Part shown: positions 7,986 to 17,739 of the stretch, piece after piece
How positions within the stretch are numbered: the stretch's first letter is position 1
How the letters are laid out: each line of letters begins with the position of its first letter
Assembly: GCF_016508255.1 (NCBI RefSeq)
Contig: NZ_JADVKT010000007.1
Location: 110,686-174,685, forward strand
Direction of reading: 5' to 3'
DNA from: Acinetobacter calcoaceticus
GTDB taxonomy: Bacteria > Pseudomonadota > Gammaproteobacteria > Pseudomonadales > Moraxellaceae
DNA length: 64,000 nt
The notes under the pieces: generated by a model
The model's database searches: none
What the model was told of the DNA's origin: nothing
The model's input: the letters and a program-made list of their open reading frames with translations, nothing else
Position numbers and translations under genes: made by a program

Positions 7986-9779
7986 ATGTCACTTACGTCC
8001 AATTTGCGGCAGTTTCAGTCTGCTGCTCGTCTGGAGCAAATTTTAGGCTCCGTACACGATACCAATAATGATTTTTCTTGGTCCGCTGCCATCGAACGTG
8101 ATGAGAAAGAGCAGTATCCTCAGCGTGCTGTTGATTTTCTGAATGCTGTAGGCATGAACCGTTTTTATGTACCTTCAGAGCTTGGAGGTCGCATGGAAAT
8201 TGGTGAAGAGTTGCTATATCTACATCGCGTGCTGGCACGACGTGATCTAACCATCAACTCGACCTATAGCACGAATGCTTGGTCTGTGATTGTATGGATC
8301 GGTGGTAATCCTAATCAATGCCAAAACATCGCTAGTCGAATTCTAAGCGGTGCCGCACCAGCGCTGGCTTATAGCGAGAAGGCGCATGGTGCCGATCTCT
8401 TATCCAGTGAAGTGACTGCACAGCCTGGCGAGAGCAAGTACATTTTAAATGGCGAAAAATGGTCAATCAATCGTGCCACTTTGGGAGATTCCCTAAGTCT
8501 GATTGCCAAAACATCGGAAGACCGTGGACCCCGTAGCCTGAGTGCATTCTGGCTTGATAAGCGTCACATGGCTTCTAAAGGAACGTATAGCCTGAACCGC
8601 TTACCAACAGTTGGTATGCGTGGGTTAGATATCAGCGGTATTGGCTTTAACAATGCCGAAATTCACAAAGATGCCCTGATTGGTGAAGAAGGCCAAGGGT
8701 TAGAGCTTGGGCTTAAGACGCTACAGGTGACGCGTGCTTATTGCAGTAGTTTCTCTTTGGGTGCTGGCGATACGATGCTGCGCATTGCGACCGAGTTTGC
8801 TATTGAACGCGAGTTGTATAACAAAAAAGTTATTAATATCGCTCTAGTGCGTGAGCAACTTGCTACAGCCTATGCCTATTTGCTTGCGGCTGAGGTGTTA
8901 TCACTCGTTGGTGCACGCGGGCTACATGTCTGTATCAATCAGTTCAGTACATGGTCACCGATCGTCAAAGTACTAGTGCCTGAATATGTAGAGTCACTTG
9001 CCAAGATTACTTCTTCAGTACTTGGGTCACGTTTTTTCTTAAGAAATGCATATGCGGATGGCATGTACCAAAAAGCCTTCAGAGATCATCTGATCGTTAG
9101 TGTGTTTGACGGCAGTAGCACCGTCTGTTTAGACAGCCTGAGTTTTCAGCTCAAATCTGCCAATAAAGGGCGTAGCAAAAAAGTCGATCATCTCAATCAA
9201 GCCGAAGCTAAAGCACGTTATCGCCAGTTGTATGACTTACTGGTGGAGACAGATGCTATTGATTTTCGTGAGCTTGAGATTTTCAACCGAGATGGTGACT
9301 TGGTGATGGAGTCACTAGGGACAATCATCGAAATGCTCAACGATGCCGATGTCACAGCAGGATTATCTGCTGAAACACTATCTACGCTACGTGAGCGAGT
9401 GGACCAGCTTCTTGTTGAACAGCGTTCATTGGATCAAAAAATTCAGGATTACTTCTCAAATTCAGAGCAAAGCAAAGAGTTTGAAACGTTGCGTTTCAGT
9501 CTCGCCCGTAACTACGCCGAGTTGTTTTCCCGCATTGCTGTGCTGGGTTTTTGGGTCTTTAACCGTCATGGCTTAAGACCTGCTTTGCAGGATGGTGCAT
9601 GGCTGATCATTTTTTTAAATGCTGCTGAAGGGCAGGCATTCCCTCCTAAGACATCACTACGTGAAAGCACATTGGCAGATCTGCTGGACCGAATTTCAAC
9701 CAACCATATGTTATCTGTTATCGATTTTGCATTGGCACCACGTGATGCCAAACCAGTTAAAGAGGAGATTACCCCATGA
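7986..9779 (+). CDS. Acyl-CoA dehydrogenase-like flavoprotein, probably acting on acyl-ACP
   Basis: 597 aa; the first 390 or so residues are an acyl-CoA dehydrogenase fold (FAD binding, alpha/beta/alpha domains) and the last 200 residues are an extension I do not recognise. Ordinary family members are about 380-400 aa. The position beside a FAAL and a stand-alone ACP suggests it introduces a 2,3-double bond in an ACP-bound chain. In the region equivalent to the medium-chain enzyme's catalytic YEGT, this protein has FDGS, so Asp375 occupies the usual Glu position. The stop overlaps the ACP start by 4 nt (ATGA). Confidence 0.83.
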   Translation: MSLTSNLRQFQSAARLEQILGSVHDTNNDFSWSAAIERDEKEQYPQRAVDFLNAVGMNRFYVPSELGGRMEIGEELLYLHRVLARRDLTINSTYSTNAWSVIVWIGGNPNQCQNIASRILSGAAPALAYSEKAHGADLLSSEVTAQPGESKYILNGEKWSINRATLGDSLSLIAKTSEDRGPRSLSAFWLDKRHMASKGTYSLNRLPTVGMRGLDISGIGFNNAEIHKDALIGEEGQGLELGLKTLQVTRAYCSSFSLGAGDTMLRIATEFAIERELYNKKVINIALVREQLATAYAYLLAAEVLSLVGARGLHVCINQFSTWSPIVKVLVPEYVESLAKITSSVLGSRFFLRNAYADGMYQKAFRDHLIVSVFDGSSTVCLDSLSFQLKSANKGRSKKVDHLNQAEAKARYRQLYDLLVETDAIDFRELEIFNRDGDLVMESLGTIIEMLNDADVTAGLSAETLSTLRERVDQLLVEQRSLDQKIQDYFSNSEQSKEFETLRFSLARNYAELFSRIAVLGFWVFNRHGLRPALQDGAWLIIFLNAAEGQAFPPKTSLRESTLADLLDRISTNHMLSVIDFALAPRDAKPVKEEITP

Positions 9780-10036
9780 ATAAGGATAAAGCTTACTGGA
9801 GCGCGATCATTCGTAAGCTCGTAGCTAAAGAAATGCGTGTAGAGCCTGAGATGATTGATCCAGAACAAAAATTTACGAGTTATGGTCTTGATTCGATCGT
9901 TGCTTTGTCTGTGTCTGGGGATTTAGAAGATCTGACCAAACTGGAACTTGAACCGACATTACTATGGGATTATCCAACAATCAATGAGTTGGCTGAATAT
10001 CTTGTTTCTGAGTTGCAACAGGGAGTTGCTTCATGA
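9776..10036 (+). CDS. Stand-alone acyl carrier protein
   Basis: An 86-aa four-helix carrier protein with the phosphopantetheine site YGLDS, Ser40. It starts within the dehydrogenase stop (ATGA) and its own stop overlaps the NRPS start in the same way, so the three are translationally coupled. It should receive the fatty acyl group from the FAAL, be modified by the Sfp-type enzyme at the end of the operon, and donate the acyl chain to the NRPS condensation domain. Equivalent to A1S_0114, which has been linked to biofilm and virulence in A. baumannii. Confidence 0.9.
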   Translation: MNKDKAYWSAIIRKLVAKEMRVEPEMIDPEQKFTSYGLDSIVALSVSGDLEDLTKLELEPTLLWDYPTINELAEYLVSELQQGVAS

Positions 10037-13000
10037 ACAACATTGCACACCTAGAACCAAAAATTCTGTCGCGTCATGCGATTTCTGCAGAGCAGCTTGG
10101 TATTTGGTATATTCAACGTCTTGAGCCAACTTGCAGTGCCTACAATATGGTGGTGGCTTTTGATGTAAAGGTTAACCAACCATTAGGCAATAAGCCGATG
10201 GAGATTTTGGAAGCGGTGATGCATGATTATCCGTTATTACGTGTAAGCATGCCTGCCAATGATCAGGGGATTGAGCAATTCATTTGGGATCGCGTATATC
10301 CTAATATCATTTTCTCTGATACTCGTCATGTTGAAGCTTCTGATTTGACCCAATTGGTTGAACAGGATACCAAGCAACCATTTGACCTAACTCATCCACC
10401 ATTGTGGCGTATTCATTGTTATGAACGTGGTCAGAATCACTATGTGATTGCAGTTGTGATTCATCATGCCTTAATGGATTTTTGGTCGATTGGTCTATTA
10501 CTACGTGATGTCTGCAAGCGTTTTGGACTGGTAACAGAGTCAAATGTAGTGAACGGAATCGAGTTTGCACAGTATGCTGATAAGCAGAAGAGCAACGCGA
10601 TCGATGATTCTGATGAAAGCCTACTCTTCTGGAAAAATGCGTTAAAGCATGCTCCACATGTTCATAGCATTCCGCTTGATTATCCGCGTCCAGCTGTGCA
10701 GCAACATAAAGGCAGCTCGGTAATTTTTCGTGTGCCTGAGTCAGTATCGTCTGGTCTTGTGAACTTGGCGAAAGACTATGAGATCACATTATTCGGTCTT
10801 GTATTGTCTGGTTTCTATATCCTGCTGAATAAACTATCGAATGAAAATAATTTAGTCATTGCCACAGCAGTAGCCGGTAGACTTGAACGTTCTTTGCGCA
10901 ATGCGTTAGGGCAGTTTGTCAATACAATTGCTCTTCACATGGACATCGATGCTGATCAGACTTTACGTCAATTTACACAGCAGGTGCAGGAACAATTAAA
11001 ACTGAGCCTCAAGCATCAAAAAGTTGCTTTTTCCAGAGTGGTTGAGGCTGTCTCACCAAAGCGTGATGGCAGTATTAATCCATTGGCTCAGGTGGGAATG
11101 TTCTGGGAACGTCTAGGTGGTATGGATGAGTTTAAAGAACTACTTTTGCCAATCCAAAATCCAGCTACTTTAGTTGGTCAAGACCTGACGTTAGGAAGTT
11201 TTCCGGTTCGCCAGCAAGAAGGTCAATTAGATATTATGCTGGAAATGGGTGGTGAATATCAGGGTGAACTGGTTGGCGTACTGAAATATAACTCCGAGCT
11301 ATTTTCTGCGGAGTCTGCAGAGAACATGGTGCAACTGCTGCAAGTCGTACTATCAGAGATGGTAGCTCATCCTGAATGTAAGATCGTTGAGTTAGATATC
11401 GCACCTGATTATGCGAATGGCATCCAGCTAGGCTACCTACTTGGTCAGGTTACTGACTATCCTAGACATGATCTACTATCAATGATTCTGAAGCAGATCG
11501 ATGAGCGTGGTGACAGCTACGCTATGACTTCTAGAGATCATGCGGTTAGCTATCATGAGTTAGGTCAGCATATCGCTGGTATCGCTGAATATTTGCGTGC
11601 ACACGGTATTACCAATGGTGATCGTGTAGGTCTGATGGTAGAGCGTACGGCGCTATTGCCAGCGGCAATCCTCGGAATCTGGGCGGCAGGGGCAGCATAT
11701 GTACCGTTGGATCCTAGTTTTCCAAGAGAACGTCTACATAACATCGTAGAAGATGCTGCACCTAAAGTGATCTTGACCCAAACTGAGCTGATGGATGCTC
11801 TCACAGCTCCTGTACCACGTCTGGATATCAATCAAGCTGGTGTTGTAGCCCTTGAGCAAGTGCGTGAGACACTTGCCTTTGGTGATACCGCTTATGTGAT
11901 GTACACCTCAGGTTCGACAGGCAAACCTAAAGGCGTGCGTATTGGACATCCTTCAATAGCCAATTTCTTGTTGTCTGTGAATGATAGGCTGCAAGCAACG
12001 ACTGAGACTCAGTTGTTAGCGATCACCACTTATGCATTTGATATTTCAGTTGTTGAGCTACTGATTCCGTTGATGTACGGCGGTGTGGTGCATGTGTGTC
12101 CACGTGAAGTATCACTAGATGGTAACCTTCTGGTGGACTACATGCAGACAAAGTCGATCAATGTTATGCAGGCGACACCGTCCTCTTGGAAAATGCTTTT
12201 GGACAGTGAGTGGAATGGCATCCCATATCTGACCGCACTTAGCGGAGGCGAAGCGCTGGATCCTATACTGGCAGAAAAGCTGCTGAGTAAAGTCAGCTGT
12301 CTATGGAATGTCTACGGCCCGACAGAAACCACTGTGTGGTCCAGTGCAGCCCACATCACCGATGCAAAATATATTGATTTAGGCGAACCAATGGCGAACA
12401 CCCAGCTTTATGTTCTTGATGAACAACAGCGGTTGGTTCCACGGGGCGTTATGGGAGAGCTCTGGATTGGAGGCGATGGTCTGGCAGTCGATTATTGGCA
12501 TCGACCTGAGCTGACGGATGCGCAGTTTAGAACCTTACCATCCCTGCCAAATGCTGGTCGACTCTATCGCACTGGAGATAAAGTCTGTCTGCGGATGGAT
12601 GGACGTTTGACTCATCATGGACGTCTGGATTTCCAAGTCAAGATCCGTGGATTCCGTATTGAACTGGGCGAAATAGAGAATGTTCTCAAACAGATCGACG
12701 GTATTACAGATGCAGTAGTCTTGGTTAAGACCACAGCGGACAACGATCAGAAACTAGTGGCTTATGTGACTGGGCATGAGATTGACATGACTAGTTTGAA
12801 AAAGACCCTGCAAATCCATCTCCCAGCTTATATGGTGCCAAGTACGTTTATTCGATTGGATGAGTTTCCAATGACGGCTAACAATAAGTTAGATCGTAAG
12901 GCATTTCCTGAGCCAGTGTTTGAGCAGAGCAGTGATTATGTTGCACCACGCGATTCGATCGAAATCGAGCTCTGTACTACCTTTGAACAGATCCTGTCGG

Positions 13001-13992
13001 TAAAGCGAGTTGGTATACATGATGATTTCTTTGAGTTAGGCGGGCATTCGTTACTGGCTGTGAAGCTTGTCAATCATCTCAAGAAGATATTTGGTACCGA
13101 ATTATCAGTTGCCTTACTGGCACAGTACTCTACCGTAGAGAGTTTGGGTGAGATCATCCGCGAAAATAAAGAAATCAAACCTTCCATCGTAATCGAACTA
13201 CGTCGTGGAACCTATGAGCAACCGCTGTGGCTGTTCCATCCGATTGGTGGCAGTACCTTCTGTTATATGGAACTCTCGCGTCATCTCAATCCAAGCCGTA
13301 CCTTACGTGCTATTCAGTCTCCTGGTCTAATTGAAGCAGATGCGGCTGAAGTGGCGATTGAGGAAATGGCGACGCTCTATATTGGTGAAATGCAAAAGAT
13401 GCAGCCTCAGGGGCCTTATTTCCTTGGTGGTTGGTGCTTTGGCGGTGCGATTGCATACGAGATCAGTCGTCAGTTGCGTCAAATGGGGCAGCAGGTAACA
13501 GGCATTGTCATGATCGATACTCGTGCTCCAATTCAAGAGAATGTGCCTGAAGATGCCGATGATGCCATGCTTTTATCTTGGTTCGCTCGTGATCTTGCTG
13601 TGCCTTATGGCAAAAAGCTGACGATACCAGCGCAATACTTGCGTGAATTGAGTCCAGATCACATGTTTGATCATGTGCTTAAAGAAGCTAAGGCTATCAA
13701 TGTCATACCTCTGGATGCCAACCCATCAGATTTCCGACTTTACTTTGATACTTATTTGGCGAATGGCGTCGCACTCCAGACCTATTTCCCAGATCCTGAG
13801 GATTTCCCGATTCTCTTGGTTAAAGCTAAAGATGAGCTGGAAGATTTTGGTGAAAGCCTAGGTTGGGATCAACTGATCAAAGATACGCTTACACAGGTGG
13901 ATCTGCCTGGTGACCACTCATCGATTATGTTCGCTGAGAACGTCGTAGCTGTGGCTCAGACAATTGATCAGATGTATCCAATCCCTGCATAA
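10033..13992 (+). CDS. Single-module nonribosomal peptide synthetase (C-A-T-TE)
   Basis: 1319 aa. The condensation domain (about 15-440) has the active-site motif HHALMDFW (144-151), with Phe where the usual HHxxxDG has Gly. The adenylation domain (about 475-960) has YTSGSTGKPKGV near 623 and a specificity pocket I read as D-I-V-Q-L-G-V-V-W, starting at Asp670, close to glycine codes. The thiolation domain has LGGHS with Ser1006. The thioesterase (about 1050-1319) has GWCFGG with Cys1135 in place of the usual Ser. One module implies an N-acyl amino acid or a derivative. Chain donor: the upstream ACP. Terminal His/Asp of the TE are present in outline (GDHSS near the end). Confidence 0.92.
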   Translation: MNNIAHLEPKILSRHAISAEQLGIWYIQRLEPTCSAYNMVVAFDVKVNQPLGNKPMEILEAVMHDYPLLRVSMPANDQGIEQFIWDRVYPNIIFSDTRHVEASDLTQLVEQDTKQPFDLTHPPLWRIHCYERGQNHYVIAVVIHHALMDFWSIGLLLRDVCKRFGLVTESNVVNGIEFAQYADKQKSNAIDDSDESLLFWKNALKHAPHVHSIPLDYPRPAVQQHKGSSVIFRVPESVSSGLVNLAKDYEITLFGLVLSGFYILLNKLSNENNLVIATAVAGRLERSLRNALGQFVNTIALHMDIDADQTLRQFTQQVQEQLKLSLKHQKVAFSRVVEAVSPKRDGSINPLAQVGMFWERLGGMDEFKELLLPIQNPATLVGQDLTLGSFPVRQQEGQLDIMLEMGGEYQGELVGVLKYNSELFSAESAENMVQLLQVVLSEMVAHPECKIVELDIAPDYANGIQLGYLLGQVTDYPRHDLLSMILKQIDERGDSYAMTSRDHAVSYHELGQHIAGIAEYLRAHGITNGDRVGLMVERTALLPAAILGIWAAGAAYVPLDPSFPRERLHNIVEDAAPKVILTQTELMDALTAPVPRLDINQAGVVALEQVRETLAFGDTAYVMYTSGSTGKPKGVRIGHPSIANFLLSVNDRLQATTETQLLAITTYAFDISVVELLIPLMYGGVVHVCPREVSLDGNLLVDYMQTKSINVMQATPSSWKMLLDSEWNGIPYLTALSGGEALDPILAEKLLSKVSCLWNVYGPTETTVWSSAAHITDAKYIDLGEPMANTQLYVLDEQQRLVPRGVMGELWIGGDGLAVDYWHRPELTDAQFRTLPSLPNAGRLYRTGDKVCLRMDGRLTHHGRLDFQVKIRGFRIELGEIENVLKQIDGITDAVVLVKTTADNDQKLVAYVTGHEIDMTSLKKTLQIHLPAYMVPSTFIRLDEFPMTANNKLDRKAFPEPVFEQSSDYVAPRDSIEIELCTTFEQILSVKRVGIHDDFFELGGHSLLAVKLVNHLKKIFGTELSVALLAQYSTVESLGEIIRENKEIKPSIVIELRRGTYEQPLWLFHPIGGSTFCYMELSRHLNPSRTLRAIQSPGLIEADAAEVAIEEMATLYIGEMQKMQPQGPYFLGGWCFGGAIAYEISRQLRQMGQQVTGIVMIDTRAPIQENVPEDADDAMLLSWFARDLAVPYGKKLTIPAQYLRELSPDHMFDHVLKEAKAINVIPLDANPSDFRLYFDTYLANGVALQTYFPDPEDFPILLVKAKDELEDFGESLGWDQLIKDTLTQVDLPGDHSSIMFAENVVAVAQTIDQMYPIPA

Positions 13993-14016
13993 AAAATATA
14001 AGAAGGTAGAACCACT

Positions 14017-17000
14017 ATGGTGACCATAGAACATGCTTTCCTCATACCAGGCGAAATTGATAAGGTTTTTAAATATCTTGCAAATCCGGGTAATGATGCA
14101 AGCTGGCAATTGTCATGTAAGCATTCTGAACTGTTAGATAATACTCCGCATGTGGGCAGCAAGTATGAAATCGGTTTGAGTTTTGCGGGTCGTGAGTTGG
14201 CCTTTAAAGGTGAAATTACACATCTTGTACCGAACGAATTGTATGCCTTTCAAGTGCTAGAAGGACCTTTTATTTATAAGGGTACTTACCGCTTTAAACC
14301 GCATCCTGAAGGTACATGGATTGAGTGGCTCTTTGTGGCAGAACCAGGCGGCTTTTTTGGTGTATTTCCTGATGCACTGCTAAAAAAGATGGTTCTCGCC
14401 CAGTTCAAGAAAGATCTTACTAATCTCGAAGCATTGGCTCAGAAGGGCGGAACCTATGAGGCAGTGAGTCAGCAAACGCAAGAAATTGAAGCACCATCCC
14501 AAGAGATAGAAAAGCCAATTCAAAATACTCCTCCAGTGATGGAGCAATATACACATGATGCCGAAGAACAAGAGTATGTTGATGGTGCTCCTCCTCTGAT
14601 GGAGCAATATGCGCGTTGGATTCTCAGACATCGCCGTATTGTGCTGACGGTAGTGATGCTCTTGACAATTGCCTTGGCATATCTCGCATCTGGCGTAAAA
14701 ATTATTATTGATCCAGGTGCACTTGCACCTAATGGACATCCTTATATCACCTCGACCAAGCTGATCGAAAAAAAATTCGGCTCCAAGTACATGGTCGTGA
14801 TTGGCATTACGCCGAAGCAGGGTGATATTTATCAGCCGCAAGTGTTGGAAAAAGTCAAACGTATTACTGAAGAAGTTGATAATGCACCGGGCGTTGTTCG
14901 ATCCACTCTAATGAGTCTGGCTGCACGTCAGGCCAAGGGAATCACCGCCAATTCAGATGGATTTGATGCCAAGAAACTACTACCGAACAGTTCTGTGACC
15001 GAGAGTGATGTCGATCACCTGAAAAAACTGCTTGCACTGAATCCAATTTACATGAATTCGGTAGTATCTAAAGATCAGAAAACTGCTGCTATTTTGCTTG
15101 AGCTTGAGGAAAGTCCAGAGGGCTTCCAAAAAATGATGGGCCCGATCAACAAAATCGTAGCGGCTGAACAGTCTAAGGATATGACCATCAGTGTCGGTGG
15201 TAACCCGGTTTATCTGGATAAAGCTGAAGATTACTCTAAGCGTATCAATATTTTGTTCCCGATTGCCGTGCTGGTGATTGGGTTATTGCACTTCGAAGCG
15301 TTCCGCAGCAAGCAAGGTTTGATCCTGCCATTAGTTACAGCTTTATTGTCTGTGGCATGGGGTATGGGCATGATGGGCCTGTTCAAACAGCCAATGGATA
15401 TTTTTAACTCCCCTACACCAATTCTGATTCTGGCCATTGCGGCAGGGCACGCCGTGCAGTTGCTCAAACGCTACTATGAAGACTTTGATCGTCTGATTGC
15501 CCAAGGTATGGAGCCTAAAGCTGCGAATAGCGAAGCTGTGGTCCAGTCTTTGGTCCGTGTTGGTCCAGTTATGGTATTGGCTGGCGGAATTGCAGCGGCA
15601 GGATTCTTCTCGCTGTTGACCTTTAATATTCCGACTATTCGTTCATTCGGTATTTTTACAGGAATCGGGATCATCAGTACGCTGGTGATTGAGATGACTT
15701 TCATTCCGGCACTGCGTTCGATGTTGCCACCGCCTTCGGCTACTAAGGTTAAACGCAAAGGGTTGCCGATCTGGGATTGGATTCCAAACCGTATTGGTGA
15801 TGTCATCCTGTCAGTTCGTCCGCGAATGATGTTAATGACTGCGATTGCAGCAGTGGGTGTCCTTCTTGCTATTGGCACGAGTCGTATTGTGGTGGATAAC
15901 GATAGCCGCAACTTCTTCTCGCGTGACCTACCGATGCAGCAGGATGACAGATTTTTGAATCAGTCTCTTGGTGGCACAAATAGCCTTTACATTATGGTCG
16001 ATACTAAAGTTCGTGATGGTATTGAAAACCCCGAGATCCTAAAAGCGATTGATAATACAGAAAAGTTCGCGAATTCGATTCCAGAGGTCGGTAAAACAAT
16101 CTCGATCGTGGACTATATCAAACGGATGAATCAGGCAATGAATGCCGATCAGCCACAGGCATTTCAGGTCCCTGCAACGAAAGATGTTGTTGCGCAGTAT
16201 CTGCTGTTGTATTCCATGTCTGGTGAACCGACTGATTTTGAATCATACATTGATACGACTCAGCGCTATGCCAAGATCACGATTCTGCTGAAAACAGGTA
16301 GTAATCATCGTATCAAAGAAATCCTTGAGTCGCTGAAAACGTATATGGCGGGTCAGTTGGGTGATAAAGCTGTAGTGAGTTTTGGTGGTGATGTTACCCA
16401 GACTATTGCTTTAACTGAAACAATGGTCCACGGCAAGCTTATGAACATTCTACAGATTTCATTTGCCGTATTCTTTATTTCAGCGCTGGTCTTCCGTTCG
16501 GTTTCAGCGGGACTGATTGTCCTGACACCACTTTTGTTTTCAATTCTTGCGATCTTTGGCGTGATGGGCTGGCTCGACATTCCGCTCAATATTCCAAATT
16601 CCCTGATCTCGGCCATGGCCGTAGGTATTGGCGCAGATTATGCCATTTACTTCCTCTATCGCTTGCGTGAAATTTTGCGCGATGAAGAGAGCGATATCAA
16701 AGATGCTATTCGTAAAACCTTAAGTACTGCTGGTAAGGCTTCGCTTTTTGTCGCGACTGCTGTTGCTGGTGGTTATGGCGTGCTGGCCTTATCACAGGGC
16801 TTCCATGTGCATCAATGGCTCGCGATGTTTATTGTGATTGCGATGCTTTTCAGTGTATTTGCAACCTTAATTATGGTACCTACAATGATTCTAATATTGA
16901 AACCTCGTTTTATCTTTCCTTCAAAGAAGAAGAACATTACCGTTACACAAACTGTTGTGACAAGCCTTTTGCTGGGTACGGCGCTCACAATGTCAATGCC

Positions 17001-17739
17001 TAAAACATCTTATGCAGATGAAGTTCAAGACATTGTGAGTCGTAGTGATGATGCTTCCAAGTTCCTGTCCTCAACCGCTAGTGCCAAATTTATTTTGACC
17101 TCTAAAAATGGCGAGCAACGTGTGCGGTTGACTAAAAACATGACCAAGTTGGCTGGGAATACGCAGAACAATATGCGTTTAACCGAGTTCATCTCGCCTG
17201 CAGATGTACAAGGAACCACGACGCTATTGATTGAGAATGCAAAAGGCAGTGATAGCATGTTTGTCTATTTGCCTGCATTGAAAAAAGTACGTCGTCTTGC
17301 ATCAGCGAATAAGGGTGATGCTTTTATTGGTACGGACTTTAGTTATGGTGATGTACTTGGCTATAAGCTCAGTGACTGGAAGTATACGAAACTGGCAGAT
17401 GGCAAATTTAATGGCAAAGATTGCTACATGATTGAAGCAACACCAATTAATAATACTGTGAAAAGTGACTTTGGTTATAGCAAACGTCGCATGTGCATAA
17501 TGAAAGACAACTTCGTTACAGCAACCATCGACATTTGGGATACTGCAGGTAAGCCTTTAAAACACATTGAGTTCACCGATATCCGTCCTTACGGCAAAGT
17601 GAAACCAAGATGGCAGGCCATGAAATCTATGGCGAAAAATTTGCAAACTCAACATATGACGCAAGTGATCGTTAATGATTTTGTCGCGGAGAAAACCTTA
17701 TCTGATAAGCTTTTCTCACCGCAGAGTCTTGAAAAATGA
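14017..17739 (+). CDS. RND/MMPL-type exporter fused to SRPBCC and LolA-like domains
   Basis: A 1240-aa fusion. Residues 1-150 form an SRPBCC (START-like lipid-pocket) domain. 200-990 is an RND transporter of the MMPL/hydrophobe type with two TM bundles and large loops. 978-1000 looks like a signal peptide ending SYA-DE. 1002-1240 is an outer-membrane lipoprotein-sorting (LolA-like) domain. In many bacteria the last two parts are separate neighbouring genes. It probably extracts the lipopeptide from the inner membrane and hands it toward the outer membrane. The gene lies 24 bp after the NRPS and overlaps the next gene by 4 nt. Confidence 0.85.
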   Translation: MVTIEHAFLIPGEIDKVFKYLANPGNDASWQLSCKHSELLDNTPHVGSKYEIGLSFAGRELAFKGEITHLVPNELYAFQVLEGPFIYKGTYRFKPHPEGTWIEWLFVAEPGGFFGVFPDALLKKMVLAQFKKDLTNLEALAQKGGTYEAVSQQTQEIEAPSQEIEKPIQNTPPVMEQYTHDAEEQEYVDGAPPLMEQYARWILRHRRIVLTVVMLLTIALAYLASGVKIIIDPGALAPNGHPYITSTKLIEKKFGSKYMVVIGITPKQGDIYQPQVLEKVKRITEEVDNAPGVVRSTLMSLAARQAKGITANSDGFDAKKLLPNSSVTESDVDHLKKLLALNPIYMNSVVSKDQKTAAILLELEESPEGFQKMMGPINKIVAAEQSKDMTISVGGNPVYLDKAEDYSKRINILFPIAVLVIGLLHFEAFRSKQGLILPLVTALLSVAWGMGMMGLFKQPMDIFNSPTPILILAIAAGHAVQLLKRYYEDFDRLIAQGMEPKAANSEAVVQSLVRVGPVMVLAGGIAAAGFFSLLTFNIPTIRSFGIFTGIGIISTLVIEMTFIPALRSMLPPPSATKVKRKGLPIWDWIPNRIGDVILSVRPRMMLMTAIAAVGVLLAIGTSRIVVDNDSRNFFSRDLPMQQDDRFLNQSLGGTNSLYIMVDTKVRDGIENPEILKAIDNTEKFANSIPEVGKTISIVDYIKRMNQAMNADQPQAFQVPATKDVVAQYLLLYSMSGEPTDFESYIDTTQRYAKITILLKTGSNHRIKEILESLKTYMAGQLGDKAVVSFGGDVTQTIALTETMVHGKLMNILQISFAVFFISALVFRSVSAGLIVLTPLLFSILAIFGVMGWLDIPLNIPNSLISAMAVGIGADYAIYFLYRLREILRDEESDIKDAIRKTLSTAGKASLFVATAVAGGYGVLALSQGFHVHQWLAMFIVIAMLFSVFATLIMVPTMILILKPRFIFPSKKKNITVTQTVVTSLLLGTALTMSMPKTSYADEVQDIVSRSDDASKFLSSTASAKFILTSKNGEQRVRLTKNMTKLAGNTQNNMRLTEFISPADVQGTTTLLIENAKGSDSMFVYLPALKKVRRLASANKGDAFIGTDFSYGDVLGYKLSDWKYTKLADGKFNGKDCYMIEATPINNTVKSDFGYSKRRMCIMKDNFVTATIDIWDTAGKPLKHIEFTDIRPYGKVKPRWQAMKSMAKNLQTQHMTQVIVNDFVAEKTLSDKLFSPQSLEK

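Noticed and set aside
15231-15911. Minus-strand ORFs inside the RND exporter gene
   Set aside because: Shadows of a clear coding frame; composition follows the opposite strand's codons and no start signals are seen.
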